Part shown: piece after piece, positions 30,419 to 39,289 of the stretch | Layout: each line of letters begins with the position of its first letter | Position numbering within the stretch: position 1 is the first letter of the stretch | Assembly: GCF_001954135.1 (NCBI RefSeq) | Contig: NZ_MBEQ01000070.1 | Coordinates: 1-64,000, forward strand | From: Mycobacterium sp. GA-1841 | GTDB taxonomy: Bacteria > Actinomycetota > Actinomycetes > Mycobacteriales > Mycobacteriaceae | Length of the DNA stretch: 64,000 nucleotides | Direction of reading: 5' to 3' | The notes under the pieces: model-generated | The model's database searches: none | Seen by the model: the letters and a program-made list of their open reading frames with translations, nothing else | Told to the model about the DNA's origin: nothing | Program-made: the position numbers and the translations under genes

Positions 30419-31156
30419 GTGGGAATAAGCCTGTTGCCGTCTATTCGCCTGTCCGACGCCGATGTGGCGGGTGCGCTCGATCGCGCGGTCACCGTGATCA
30501 ATCCGGTTCTCAACGTGGTCACCAGCTTTGACCCATTCGGCCTGCGGCAACGCACACACCGTGCGACCCCTGCCGCCGGAGCAGTGGGCAAGTCACTCGA
30601 CGTCGCAGCCGCTGTGCTCAACTTCGCCGAGCTCCCGGGCACCAAAGCGTGGGCCGAGATGGACCAGGACGGTCACGTGAAGTGGTGGGTGCATCGATTC
30701 GGCGCCGTGACCACCATTTTTGTCGGGTTTCCCGGTGCACTGGGCGTTATCGGACAACGGCTTCCGATCAAAGACTTCGTCGGGTTCACCAGTCAGGCAA
30801 TCGTGCTGTGCGCGGTCGCCCGCGAGACTGGTGTCACCGAACACGACGACCAGGTGCAGCTGCTGGGTACGGTGCTGTGCGATCGCCAACTCAGCGACTC
30901 GCCGGCAGATGATCCGGGTTCGCCTCCGCAATCGCTGCCGAAAAGACTGTGGCAGTTCGCCGGTACCGTGCGCGCCGTCGGAGAAGAACTGACGAAAAGG
31001 CCGCACGGGGACGGCCTTTACCGCTACCTCGGGATGCTGCCCGGGATCGGTGCGGTGGCCGCGTACCTCGGCGAACTCAACGCTCTGCACCATGCAGCCG
31101 ACGAAGGACAGGCATGGATCACGGCCCATGCTCCGGTGGCGGCGGCCCAAACCTGA
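30419..31156 (+). CDS. conserved hypothetical protein, possibly EcsC-like
   Basis: A 245-residue protein I do not recognise with certainty. The GTG at 30419 is chosen as first start outside the divergent kinase promoter region. There is a hydrophobic stretch (TTIFVGFPGALGVIG, about 100-114) and a C-terminal LGMLPGIGAVAAYLGELNAL segment resembling the glycine/alanine helix of EcsC-family proteins. No catalytic motif is seen. It overlaps the end of the convergent DUF1275 gene by 38 nt. Confidence 0.6.
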   Translation: MGISLLPSIRLSDADVAGALDRAVTVINPVLNVVTSFDPFGLRQRTHRATPAAGAVGKSLDVAAAVLNFAELPGTKAWAEMDQDGHVKWWVHRFGAVTTIFVGFPGALGVIGQRLPIKDFVGFTSQAIVLCAVARETGVTEHDDQVQLLGTVLCDRQLSDSPADDPGSPPQSLPKRLWQFAGTVRAVGEELTKRPHGDGLYRYLGMLPGIGAVAAYLGELNALHHAADEGQAWITAHAPVAAAQT

Positions 31157-31805
31157 AGATCAGGGTGCTGATCGCCACCACCACCGCGGCCAACCCGATC
31201 ACCGGCGCCACCGTGAACTGGGACACCGTCGCGCCCAACACCGCACCGCCGCACATCGTCAACACCACGCCGTAACGCAACTTTTCGCGGTCCCCGGTGC
31301 CGCCGGCGAGCCGGCTGTCGAACCCGAGGCCCACGATGGTCTGGGTCAGCACCGTGGTGCTCAACTCCTGGATTCCGAACTGGCGCGCGGTCGCATTCTG
31401 GATCCCGAATGTCATCGCCAACAGGATGAGGATCAGTTTTCGGTTGTCCTGATAGCTCAGCACGCCCGTGCCGACCAGGATCGAAAGTGTGGTCAGCAGA
31501 ACAACTTCCATACCCAGCGCGGTGGTCAACCAGTTGCGGACCTGACCGCCGAGGTGACGGCGCAGACGTCCGCCCACCACGGTGCCCAACACGAACCCGA
31601 TGAACGCGACGAGCGCCCCGGTCACGTCCACAGCCGAGCGCGGCACGAACCAGAAGCCGAGGAAGATCACGTTGCCGGTCATGTTGGCGACGAACACGTG
31701 GCCGAGTACCAACACACTGATGGCATCGACCAGCCCGGTGGTGAACGTCAACAACAGCAGCGCCACGACGGTCAACCGCTGGGTTACCGGTGAGGCGATG
31801 GCCAT
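31119..31805 (-). CDS. DUF1275 (YoaK-family) membrane protein
   Basis: A 228-residue inner-membrane protein with about six hydrophobic helices and the family's early motif LTFTTGLVDAISVLVLGHVF followed by ANMTGNVIFLG. DUF1275 proteins are widespread and of unknown function. ATG start at 31805, 17 bp after the last Mam gene on the same strand, so it may be read from the tail end of the Mce1 transcript. Confidence 0.9.
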   Translation of the reverse strand: MAIASPVTQRLTVVALLLLTFTTGLVDAISVLVLGHVFVANMTGNVIFLGFWFVPRSAVDVTGALVAFIGFVLGTVVGGRLRRHLGGQVRNWLTTALGMEVVLLTTLSILVGTGVLSYQDNRKLILILLAMTFGIQNATARQFGIQELSTTVLTQTIVGLGFDSRLAGGTGDREKLRYGVVLTMCGGAVLGATVSQFTVAPVIGLAAVVVAISTLIFRFGPPPPEHGP

Positions 31806-31821
31806 GCCTACATCCTTGCCG

Positions 31822-32733
31822 CTACAGCTGTGGAGACAAGTCCAATTGGGTGAGTGCCGGCATCTGCGTGATCAGCCAATCCCCGCCATGGCGCTGCAAC
31901 GTCAACCGGTAGGACATGTACCGCAACGACGGGATGTTCTTGGTCACCGGGCTCGTCGACACCGTGTTGGTGTAGACGATGGCGGTGGCCTCGTCGCGGT
32001 TGATCGTCTCCACCGCGGTGCCCATCACCTCGGTGTTGTTCGTCACCTGCGCCTGCTTGTTGGTGGGCACCAGCGAATCGATCAACTGCCGGTACTGGAT
32101 CGCGAAGTCGTTCGACAGAAACTTCGCGGCCCGATCCGGTAGGGATTCGATGTTGTCCGGGTTGTAGGTCCACAGCGTCGTGATGGCGTCCGCCGAGGTC
32201 TGCGCCACCTCCAGTTTCGTGTCGACCAGCGCGCGGTCGGCCAGATACGGCTGCAACATCGCCCCACCGAACGCCCCGGCCGCGACGAACACCGCCGCGG
32301 CACCGGCGGCAGCGTAGGTCAGTCGTTTACCGGCCTCGCGGTGCGGAACGAGGACCGGCTCCTCGGCCTGCTCCTCCGGTTCGGCATCGGCATCCGACGG
32401 ATCGAGATCAACGTCGGCATCCAGAGCGTCCTCAGTTTCGGCAGCGGCCTCAGTTTCCGACTCGGCCACGACATCGGTTTCGACGTCAGTTTCGGCGCCG
32501 ACCTCTGGTTCGCTGTCCACTTCCGGCGCGACAACCTCTTCGGGTTCGACGGCCGCTTTGCGTCCGGCCTTGCCCGTCGGCGTACGACGCTCGGGGGTGG
32601 CGTCGTCGGATTCGGGCGTGGGCGTCTCCGCCACGGCCTCGCCACCGCGACGCCGCCCGAAACGCAGCCTGCGGCGCGGCTTGTCGGGCTCGCCGGTGGT
32701 CAGATCACCTGAATCAGCTGGCTGATCTTCCAC
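31822..32733 (-). CDS. Mce1-associated membrane protein, Mam1D-like
   Basis: A 303-residue single-pass membrane protein. A long cytosolic N-terminus (about 1-135) is strongly acidic (Glu/Asp/Val/Ala repeats), followed by one helix (AAAGAAAVFVAAGAFGGAM, about 140-160) and an extracytoplasmic NTF2-like domain shared by Mam proteins. The GTG at 32733 is preferred over TTG 32748 because GGAAGG lies 6 nt upstream. The M. tuberculosis counterpart Rv0178 is about 244 aa (recalled), so the acidic tail is extended here. Mam proteins stabilise Mce complexes. Confidence 0.85.
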   Translation of the reverse strand: MEDQPADSGDLTTGEPDKPRRRLRFGRRRGGEAVAETPTPESDDATPERRTPTGKAGRKAAVEPEEVVAPEVDSEPEVGAETDVETDVVAESETEAAAETEDALDADVDLDPSDADAEPEEQAEEPVLVPHREAGKRLTYAAAGAAAVFVAAGAFGGAMLQPYLADRALVDTKLEVAQTSADAITTLWTYNPDNIESLPDRAAKFLSNDFAIQYRQLIDSLVPTNKQAQVTNNTEVMGTAVETINRDEATAIVYTNTVSTSPVTKNIPSLRYMSYRLTLQRHGGDWLITQMPALTQLDLSPQL

Positions 32734-33251
32734 TGCTGTCCTTCCCAAATCGTCGTCGCAATCCAGCGGCTGCCGCTCTCGATCACGGACTTACCGTCAG
32801 GGGTCCGCGTGCTGATCTTCGTCGCCACCAGCACGTCGGCACTGCCGTTGTCGTTCCACCGCTGAATACCGGCATCCAGGACGGTGCCCTCGGTCGGCTC
32901 GGACCGGGCCACCTGAACGACGATCTCGTTCTGCTTCTCGGAGAACATCTTTCGGAAGTCGCCGGTCGCCTCGTCCTTGATACGGTCGGCATAGTCGTTG
33001 GCGTGGAACGGGTCCAGTGTGGTGTACATCGTCATGAACACCCGGACGTAATCCAACGCCGCCGCGCTCTTGATCTCGGCACGCCGATCCGCCTGATGGC
33101 GCATCAGGATCAGCGTGCTGCCGGCGATGGCCGCCGCGACGAGCAGTGCCGAAACCACCGCCACGATCGGCAGACCCCAACGGATCGGTTCCCTGGGCTC
33201 GACCGCGAAGTAGTCGGCGGCATCCGGCTCGATCCGGCGCCGCGGGCTCAT
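32700..33251 (-). CDS. Mce1-associated membrane protein, Mam1C-like
   Basis: A 183-residue single-pass protein: a short cytosolic N-terminus, helix GLPIVAVVSALLVAAAIAGS (about 25-45), then an NTF2/SnoaL-like outer domain ending in WEGQQWKISQL. ATG at 33251 overlaps the preceding stop by 4 nt; the downstream gene overlaps by 34 nt. Length matches Rv0177 (recalled, 184 aa). Confidence 0.88.
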   Translation of the reverse strand: MSPRRRIEPDAADYFAVEPREPIRWGLPIVAVVSALLVAAAIAGSTLILMRHQADRRAEIKSAAALDYVRVFMTMYTTLDPFHANDYADRIKDEATGDFRKMFSEKQNEIVVQVARSEPTEGTVLDAGIQRWNDNGSADVLVATKISTRTPDGKSVIESGSRWIATTIWEGQQWKISQLIQVI

Positions 33252-34225
33252 TGTCCGCCCCCGCCCAGGACGGGACGCTTGAGCACCGTCAGATTGTCCA
33301 CGAGCCACTGATCGCCGGGCTTCACGAACTCCACGAGCACGGTCGCGGTGATGAACTTCAACTCCTGCGGATTGGTGCCGCGCTGCCCCTGCAAGGCCAA
33401 CAGCATCGACCCCGCGTCCTTGGCCACCCCGGGCAGCACGGCACTGCTCACCGCCCAGTAGTCATTGGTGGTCGGACCGGCCTTGCGCACCGCGTCCTGC
33501 TGTGCGACCAACTGCGGACGGTAGTTGTCGGTCGTCAGTGACTGCGCTTTGGTGAAATCCGCATCGACCGAATCGACCCCGTAGCTCAGCAGCTCTTCGA
33601 CGATCCGTGGTCCCTGATCGGCGAGCTGCGCGCGAGCTTGGTCCACTGCCCGGTCCTGGCGGTACACGATCAGGTAACCCAGTCCCGCGGCGATGCCGCT
33701 GACCAGCGCGAGCACCAGCAGCATCACACCGACACGGCGCCGGACATTGCCTTGCGGCCGTCCCACGCGGCGGACCTCGGTGCGGGTCAGCAGGTCGGCG
33801 AAGGTGCGGTGGCGCGAATCCCACAGCGGCCACAACCACCCGACGAACACCGCCGCGGTGTCCAGCAGATGCGCCACATCGCGCAGCAACAGCCGCCCGA
33901 GACCGGCGTCACCCGACGCGCAGACCACCCGGATACCGAACACCGACCGGCCCGGGCTCCAGCCCGTGAGCGCCGGCAGCAGGACGCGATTCACCCCGGT
34001 GACGGCGGCAAGGAGGACCAACGCCCCGGCATACACCACCCACTGCGACCACTCACCCAATGCAGTGCCCAGAGTGACCAACGCCAACGTGACGATGAGC
34101 CCGGCACCGGCCAGCACATCGATCGCGAACGCCCCGGCCCGAGCCGGCCACGACGCCAACCGGGTCTGATCCGTCCCGGTCCCCACCGCGGTGACCGTGT
34201 CGGCGTCGGCGACCACAGCCGTCAC
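33248..34225 (-). CDS. RDD-domain Mce1-associated protein, Mam1B-like
   Basis: A 325-residue membrane protein. The N-terminal half is an RDD domain (RLASWPARAGAFAIDVLAG, then GRSVFGIRVV and SRHRTFADLLTRTEVRRV) with several helices. A further helix (VGVMLLVLALVSGIAAGLGYL, about 165-185) precedes an NTF2-like outer domain. The GTG start at 34225 overlaps the upstream stop (GTGA). Counterpart of Rv0176. Thought to help assemble or stabilise the Mce1 importer. Confidence 0.9.
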   Translation of the reverse strand: MTAVVADADTVTAVGTGTDQTRLASWPARAGAFAIDVLAGAGLIVTLALVTLGTALGEWSQWVVYAGALVLLAAVTGVNRVLLPALTGWSPGRSVFGIRVVCASGDAGLGRLLLRDVAHLLDTAAVFVGWLWPLWDSRHRTFADLLTRTEVRRVGRPQGNVRRRVGVMLLVLALVSGIAAGLGYLIVYRQDRAVDQARAQLADQGPRIVEELLSYGVDSVDADFTKAQSLTTDNYRPQLVAQQDAVRKAGPTTNDYWAVSSAVLPGVAKDAGSMLLALQGQRGTNPQELKFITATVLVEFVKPGDQWLVDNLTVLKRPVLGGGGQ

Positions 34226-34863
34226 GACGTGACCTGGTCGAGCCGTGCGACCTTGTAATTGCCGTCCTCGGCACGGGCCATCTTCACCCGCAACCGATAA
34301 CCCTGCTCTTCATCGGACTTCTCGGTGTTGGTGACCAACACACGCACCGCGACCAGCAGATCCATCGACCCGTCGTCGTTGTGCTTCTCCACCGCGGCCC
34401 GCAGGTCCGACACCTTCACCTGCACGTTCGCCGCCTGATAGGCGTCCAGCAGCATGCCGCTGTAGAGGCCGGCCTGGGCCCCGAAATCACCCGTGGCGCA
34501 TTCGATGATCTTGGTCTGGGCCTCGATCATGGCCTGGGTGTCCGGCGCCTGGGTCGCGGTCACGCAGTCCTTGGCGGCGGCCAGGGCCTCGGCCTCGTCC
34601 CGGGCGATCCGCTCACTGTCCTGATGCGAGCGCAGTGCCAGGTAACCGCCGACACCGACGGCCGCCGCCAGGATCAGCACCCCGGCCAGGATCGAGGCCA
34701 TCCAGCCGCGCCCCAGCCGAGAAGGCCGTGCGGTGGCCTCTTCGGTGTCCGCGGCCGAGGCCGGATCAGCGCTCTCGGTGACGACCTCCGCGTGCGGTTC
34801 GGTGGTGTGGGGGTCCTGCTGGTCGGCGAGGTTCAGCTGGCTGGCGCCAGCATCTCCTTCCAT
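34222..34863 (-). CDS. Mce1-associated membrane protein, Mam1A-like
   Basis: A 213-residue single-pass protein, the same length as Rv0175. The acidic N-terminus is followed by one helix (WMASILAGVLILAAAVGVGG, about 55-74) and an NTF2-like domain. ATG at 34863 overlaps mceF by 31 nt, so translation is coupled to the Mce genes. Confidence 0.88.
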   Translation of the reverse strand: MEGDAGASQLNLADQQDPHTTEPHAEVVTESADPASAADTEEATARPSRLGRGWMASILAGVLILAAAVGVGGYLALRSHQDSERIARDEAEALAAAKDCVTATQAPDTQAMIEAQTKIIECATGDFGAQAGLYSGMLLDAYQAANVQVKVSDLRAAVEKHNDDGSMDLLVAVRVLVTNTEKSDEEQGYRLRVKMARAEDGNYKVARLDQVTS

Positions 34864-36386
34864 CCGTCATCTCCTGGGTTATTCGAGTTGGTGACGGAGT
34901 ACTTCACACCGCCGGGACCGACCACCTCGCCGCTTGACGGGCTATAGGTGGCGGTCGAACCTGCTGCCGGAGTGTAGATGCAGGGGTTCGGCTGCTGTCC
35001 ACTACAACTCACATTGCCACCCCGCGGTGCCGTCAGCGGATCGCTGGTCGGTGCCGTGGATTCCGGTGGCGGAAGCTGACTCGCCGGCAACGGGTTCATC
35101 CCATTATTCACCGACGGCGCGGGGATCACCCGGCCCGGATCGACGGGCTGATCGCAGCGCGCGGCCGGGGCCGGGCAGTTGCGGATCTGGTTCGGGTCTC
35201 CGTACCAGGGGTTGGTGCCCAGCGGCTGGTAGGGCTGGTCACTGTGGCATTCCGCCGGCGAGGCGGCCCGCTTGCCCGGCACATCGGCGCACGGATAGTT
35301 ACGCGCACCGCGCACCGCGTTGGGCGCATCCTTGGGGATCTTGCAGTACAGGCCCTCCGGCAGCGGGGCCAGGGACGTGTCCGCCGGCGAACGCCACTGC
35401 GAGGCCGGCAGGAAGCCGGTCAGGCACGGCGGCGGCATGTTGATGCCCAGGCCGAAGTGCAGCAGACCCTTGGGCGCGAAGATCGTCGCGGTCTGGGCCA
35501 CGGCACCACCCTGCGGCAACGCCACCAGAACCTGTTCGACGTTCTTGTTGTAGCGCTTGAGCATATCGATGACGATCTCCAGGTTCGCCAGCGTCTGCGG
35601 CAGCGATTCCTGCACATCACCGAACACCGAGTTGAGCTGATCCGCCGTCGGTGCCGCCTGCTGCAAACCGCTCCGCAACGCGGCATCGTTCTGGGCGCTC
35701 TGCGCCGCCAGGGTGTTCAGGTTCTTGGCCCACCGCGAGATCGCATCACCCGAGTTGACCTGGCTGTCGATGATCGGCCCGGAGTTCTCGACGATGTCGT
35801 TGATCGGGTCGATGTTGTCCTTGAAGTCGCTGGCAATCGCCTGTGTGGAATCGACCAGGCGCTGCAGTGACGGCCCGAGCCCACCGACCGCCTTCGACGT
35901 CTCCTCGAGCAGGGCGGCGATCTTCTCCTTCGGCAACGCCGCCAGACCCGCCTGCGCGGCATCGAGCGACGGACCGACCTCGGCGGGCACAGTGCCCTTC
36001 TCGATGGTGTCCCCGTCGCGGAAGTACTCCTTGGAATCGCCCTCGGACACCAGGTCGATGAACTGCTCACCCACTGCCGACACCGAGTGCACGTCGGCGC
36101 TCGCGTCTCGCGGAATCCGGTACTGGTTGTAGATGTCCATCTGCACGTGGGCACCCTTTTCGGTGGGCTCCACCGACGTCACCTTGCCGATCGTCGTGCC
36201 TCGATAGGTGACGTTCGCCGTGGCGTACAGGCCGCCCGAATTCGGGAGGTTGGCATTGAGTTGATACATGCCCACCCCGGCCCACGTCGGCAACCGCAGA
36301 TAGAACAGCGCCAGGACGACCAGTGCGATCAACGTCAGCACCGTGAACAGAACCAACTGCATCTTGATGAAACGGGTCAGCAACAT
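34833..36386 (-). CDS. mce1F: MceF-type subunit of the Mce1 lipid importer
   Basis: A 517-residue exported protein anchored by an N-terminal helix (about 10-30), with an MCE/MlaD domain (about 38-120, including NVTYRGTTIGKVTSVEP), a long helical needle region (about 120-300) and a Pro/Cys-rich C-terminal part. Six such subunits (MceA-F) form a periplasm-spanning tunnel that carries fatty or mycolic acids to the YrbE permeases. ATG start at 36386, 3 nt after mceE. Matches Rv0174 in length (515). Confidence 0.92.
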   Translation of the reverse strand: MLLTRFIKMQLVLFTVLTLIALVVLALFYLRLPTWAGVGMYQLNANLPNSGGLYATANVTYRGTTIGKVTSVEPTEKGAHVQMDIYNQYRIPRDASADVHSVSAVGEQFIDLVSEGDSKEYFRDGDTIEKGTVPAEVGPSLDAAQAGLAALPKEKIAALLEETSKAVGGLGPSLQRLVDSTQAIASDFKDNIDPINDIVENSGPIIDSQVNSGDAISRWAKNLNTLAAQSAQNDAALRSGLQQAAPTADQLNSVFGDVQESLPQTLANLEIVIDMLKRYNKNVEQVLVALPQGGAVAQTATIFAPKGLLHFGLGINMPPPCLTGFLPASQWRSPADTSLAPLPEGLYCKIPKDAPNAVRGARNYPCADVPGKRAASPAECHSDQPYQPLGTNPWYGDPNQIRNCPAPAARCDQPVDPGRVIPAPSVNNGMNPLPASQLPPPESTAPTSDPLTAPRGGNVSCSGQQPNPCIYTPAAGSTATYSPSSGEVVGPGGVKYSVTNSNNPGDDGWKEMLAPAS

Positions 36387-36389
36387 GTC

Positions 36390-37541
36390 TCACTCACCCC
36401 TTTCCACCAGCGGTCCGCCAGGTGCGTCGTGCGGGTTCGGCGTGAACCGAACATCCGGGATCATCGTGGCCGGATCGCGACCCCACGCCTGCTCCAGCGC
36501 GCGGAGCATGCCCGACAGCCCGGTGCCGGACAGGAACGCGTTGTCCACCGAGCTCAGCGTCAGGTCGATGGTCAACGACACGTTGATGTAGTCGCCGCGG
36601 ACCGCCTTCGGGATGTTCTCGATGTTGAACGGCACCGTCAGGATCAGCTTGAGTGCCTGCACCAGGTACGGAGCCGAGCGCGCCAGCTGCTTGAGCGGAC
36701 GCTGCAGGTTCTGCAGGTTGGTGTGCAGGTTCGCGTTGCTGTTCGACAGTGTGTCGTCGGCGGCCTTCGACAACCGGCCCAGCGAGGTCACCGCATCGGC
36801 GAACAGGTCGCGGGTGTCGGCGAAATGCTGGATCAACGGCGGGAATTCGGTCAGCACCCGGTCCAGCGTGTCGTTACGCGCGGCCACGATGTTCAGCAAC
36901 CGGTTCGTCGAATCGATGGCGCGGGTGATGTCGTTGCGCTGCTGATTGAGCTCGTCGGTGAAGGTGTCGAGCCGGCCCAGGAAATCCCGGATCTGATCGG
37001 CGCGACCGTTGAGGATGTTGAACACCTCGGTCTGGATGGTCTCGATGTTCGGGATGCCACCGCCGGTCAGGATGCCGGAGATACCGGCCAGCGTCCGCTC
37101 GATGGTCGGATACGCCGACGACTGCGCCAGCGGGATGGTGTCCCCGTCGCGCAGCTTCTCTTCGGACGGCTTCTCCGGCGGGTTGAGCTCGACGTGTTGC
37201 GAGCCCAACAGGCTGGTCTGACCGATCTTGGCCTCGGTGTTCTTCGGCAGCTCGATACCCGGCTGCAGATCGATCGTCAGGGTCGGGGTCCAGTTGATCA
37301 ACTCGATCTTGCGGACCCGGCCGACGAACACATCACGCACCCGCACCCGGCTGTTGGCGTTGAGCGCCAACGTCTCCGGCATCTGCACATACAGCGTGGT
37401 GTGGCCGGACTCGGTGCCCGGCCCACCCGGCAGTGGCACGTTGGCCACACCGCGCCACTGCCCACACGACGTGAGGATCAGCGCGGACGCCGACAACACC
37501 GCGACGCGTCGACCGACGCGACGCCAGCTGCGTGTCTTCAT
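36390..37541 (-). CDS. mce1E: MceE-type lipoprotein subunit (LprK-like)
   Basis: A 383-residue lipoprotein: signal peptide with lipobox LTSC (Cys26 from the ATG at 37541), MCE domain (about 45-130, SRVRVRDVFVGRVRKIEL) and helical tail with FTDELNQQRNDITRAIDSTNRLL. It anchors the Mce1 needle in the membrane by lipid. The start is uncertain: the only strong SD (GGAGGG) precedes an in-frame GTG/ATG at 37640/37637 overlapping the mceD stop, which would add about 32 residues made of repeated MSRLREE units before the signal peptide. Confidence 0.87.
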   Translation of the reverse strand: MKTRSWRRVGRRVAVLSASALILTSCGQWRGVANVPLPGGPGTESGHTTLYVQMPETLALNANSRVRVRDVFVGRVRKIELINWTPTLTIDLQPGIELPKNTEAKIGQTSLLGSQHVELNPPEKPSEEKLRDGDTIPLAQSSAYPTIERTLAGISGILTGGGIPNIETIQTEVFNILNGRADQIRDFLGRLDTFTDELNQQRNDITRAIDSTNRLLNIVAARNDTLDRVLTEFPPLIQHFADTRDLFADAVTSLGRLSKAADDTLSNSNANLHTNLQNLQRPLKQLARSAPYLVQALKLILTVPFNIENIPKAVRGDYINVSLTIDLTLSSVDNAFLSGTGLSGMLRALEQAWGRDPATMIPDVRFTPNPHDAPGGPLVERGE

Positions 37542-37640
37542 TCGACGTGGTTGCTCTTCGCGCAAGCGGCTCATCAGCGCCCTTGGTTCTTCGCGCAAGC
37601 GGCTCATCGGACCCGTCTGTTCGCTCAAGTCACTCATCAC
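37542..37640 (-). repeat. repeated in-frame start motif (ATGAGCCGCTTGCGCGAAGA) ahead of mceE
   Basis: Reading the minus strand from 37640, the frame runs MSDLSEQTGP / MSRLREEPRAL / MSRLREEQPRR before MKTR of mceE. The 20-nt ATGAGCCGCTTGCGCGAAGA occurs twice, 33 nt apart, and so stays in frame. The block starts with a GTGA overlap with the mceD stop. Confidence 0.8.
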
Positions 37641-39271
37641 GGCTGCCCTCCGACCTCGGCCGGCAACGCGGGCCCGGCCGGAGCCGGCGCGGGTGCGGCC
37701 GGCGCGGGAGCCGACATCGGATCACCGGGGATCACACCCGGCGCGGGCGCGGGCGGCGGTCCGGGCTGCGGGTACCACGGCGGCGGCAGCGGATTGCGCT
37801 CGTCGTAGGAGTTCGGCGGCCCGGGCAGGTTGCCACCCGGCGGGACGCCGAAGGCCGGCGGCGCGGGCGGGGCCACGATGTCGGGGCCACCCATCAACTC
37901 GGACAACGATTCCGGGGTCAGCATCTGCTGCGTGGCCGGCTGCACCTGCACGCCCTGCATGCCCGGAGCCACGGTCCAGCCCGGCTCGTGGTTGCCGTGC
38001 GAGAACAAGGTGTCACGCGACCAGATGCCCGGCACGGTGGTGTCCTTGTATCCGCCAGGCGGCTGCAGGCGCGGATCGGAGTACGAGATCTGCTTGGGCA
38101 GCGTCATCGCCGTGTTGGCCAGGTTCATCCCGAACGGCAGGAAGTTGAACTTGATCGCGTCCAGGATCGGCGCCAGGTATTGCGCACACAACTCCGCCGA
38201 ATCCTGGTACCCCAGTCGGCTGCCTGCTTGGATCGAACTGCAGATGAACTGCAGCGGGTTGGAGAAGTTGGTCAGACCCGGCAGAACCGGCAGACCTACG
38301 ATGCCACCCTGGTTGGGCGCGACGATGTTGAGCACGTTGGCGGCCAGGTTCGGGTACGCGTGCAGACCCGTCTCCAGGCCATTGCGCGGCTCGGGCTGCA
38401 GGATCGCCGTCGTCACGTCCGACAGGTTGTTCACGTCGTGCGCGAGGACGCCGCCGTTCTTGTCGAGGAACTCGCGCGTGGTCTTGAGCACCCGATTGAG
38501 ATCCTGCAGCGCATTGGCCAACTCCTGATCGGTGTTGGTGAACGAGTTGGTGAACTGCGCCAGATCGTGGTTGAGCGCCACGAACTGCTGATCGCTCTTG
38601 TGCAGGGCATTGACGAACAACGCCAGGCTCTTGACCACACCGAAGAAGTCACCGCGGCCCTGATTGAGCGTGGTCAACGCCTCGGACAGCCCGTTGAGCG
38701 TGCGGTTGAGCTGATCACCTTTGCCCTGGAAGCCGTCCGCGAAGGATTCGATGATGTCGCCGAACGGCCCCTTGGGTTGCTGGGCGGTCGGGCCGAGATC
38801 GTTGAGCAGACGGGTGATCTGGTTACGCAGGTCGTCGTACTCGACCGGGATCTGGGTGTTCTCGATCGGGATCACCGCGTTGTTCTGCAACCGCGGCCCG
38901 CCGGTGTAAGGCGGGGAGAGCTGGATGACGCGGGACGCCACCAGGCTCGGGTTCAGCACGGAAGCGGTGACGTCCTGGGGCACCTTGTACTTGTTGTTGA
39001 CGTGGAAGACGACCTTCATCTTGTCGCCGTCGGTCTCGATGCTGTCGATCGCGCCGACCTTGACGCCCATGATCAGCACCTTGTCGCCGGGATACAGCGC
39101 AAGTACCTCGGGGAAGTACGCGGTGACCGTGGTGTTGGTCAGCTTCTTGTACAGCGCCAGACCGAAGTAGCCCAGCACCAGGGCCGCCACCACGGCGAGC
39201 GCAGCCACGATGATGGTTGCCCGGGAAGTCTTGGGCAACTGGATGTTTCGCACATTGAAAACGGTTGACAT
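37637..39271 (-). CDS. mce1D: MceD-type subunit of the Mce1 lipid importer
   Basis: A 544-residue Mce protein: N-terminal helix (about 17-40), MCE domain (about 48-135: GDKVLIMGVKVGAIDSIE), helical region to about 350, then a Pro/Gly/Ala-rich C-terminal extension of about 100 residues. ATG start at 39271; 18 bp separate it from mceC. Corresponds to Rv0172 (530 aa, recalled). Part of the periplasmic Mce tunnel. Confidence 0.92.
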   Translation of the reverse strand: MSTVFNVRNIQLPKTSRATIIVAALAVVAALVLGYFGLALYKKLTNTTVTAYFPEVLALYPGDKVLIMGVKVGAIDSIETDGDKMKVVFHVNNKYKVPQDVTASVLNPSLVASRVIQLSPPYTGGPRLQNNAVIPIENTQIPVEYDDLRNQITRLLNDLGPTAQQPKGPFGDIIESFADGFQGKGDQLNRTLNGLSEALTTLNQGRGDFFGVVKSLALFVNALHKSDQQFVALNHDLAQFTNSFTNTDQELANALQDLNRVLKTTREFLDKNGGVLAHDVNNLSDVTTAILQPEPRNGLETGLHAYPNLAANVLNIVAPNQGGIVGLPVLPGLTNFSNPLQFICSSIQAGSRLGYQDSAELCAQYLAPILDAIKFNFLPFGMNLANTAMTLPKQISYSDPRLQPPGGYKDTTVPGIWSRDTLFSHGNHEPGWTVAPGMQGVQVQPATQQMLTPESLSELMGGPDIVAPPAPPAFGVPPGGNLPGPPNSYDERNPLPPPWYPQPGPPPAPAPGVIPGDPMSAPAPAAPAPAPAGPALPAEVGGQP

Positions 39272-39289
39272 AGCTCTCTGTCCCCCTGC

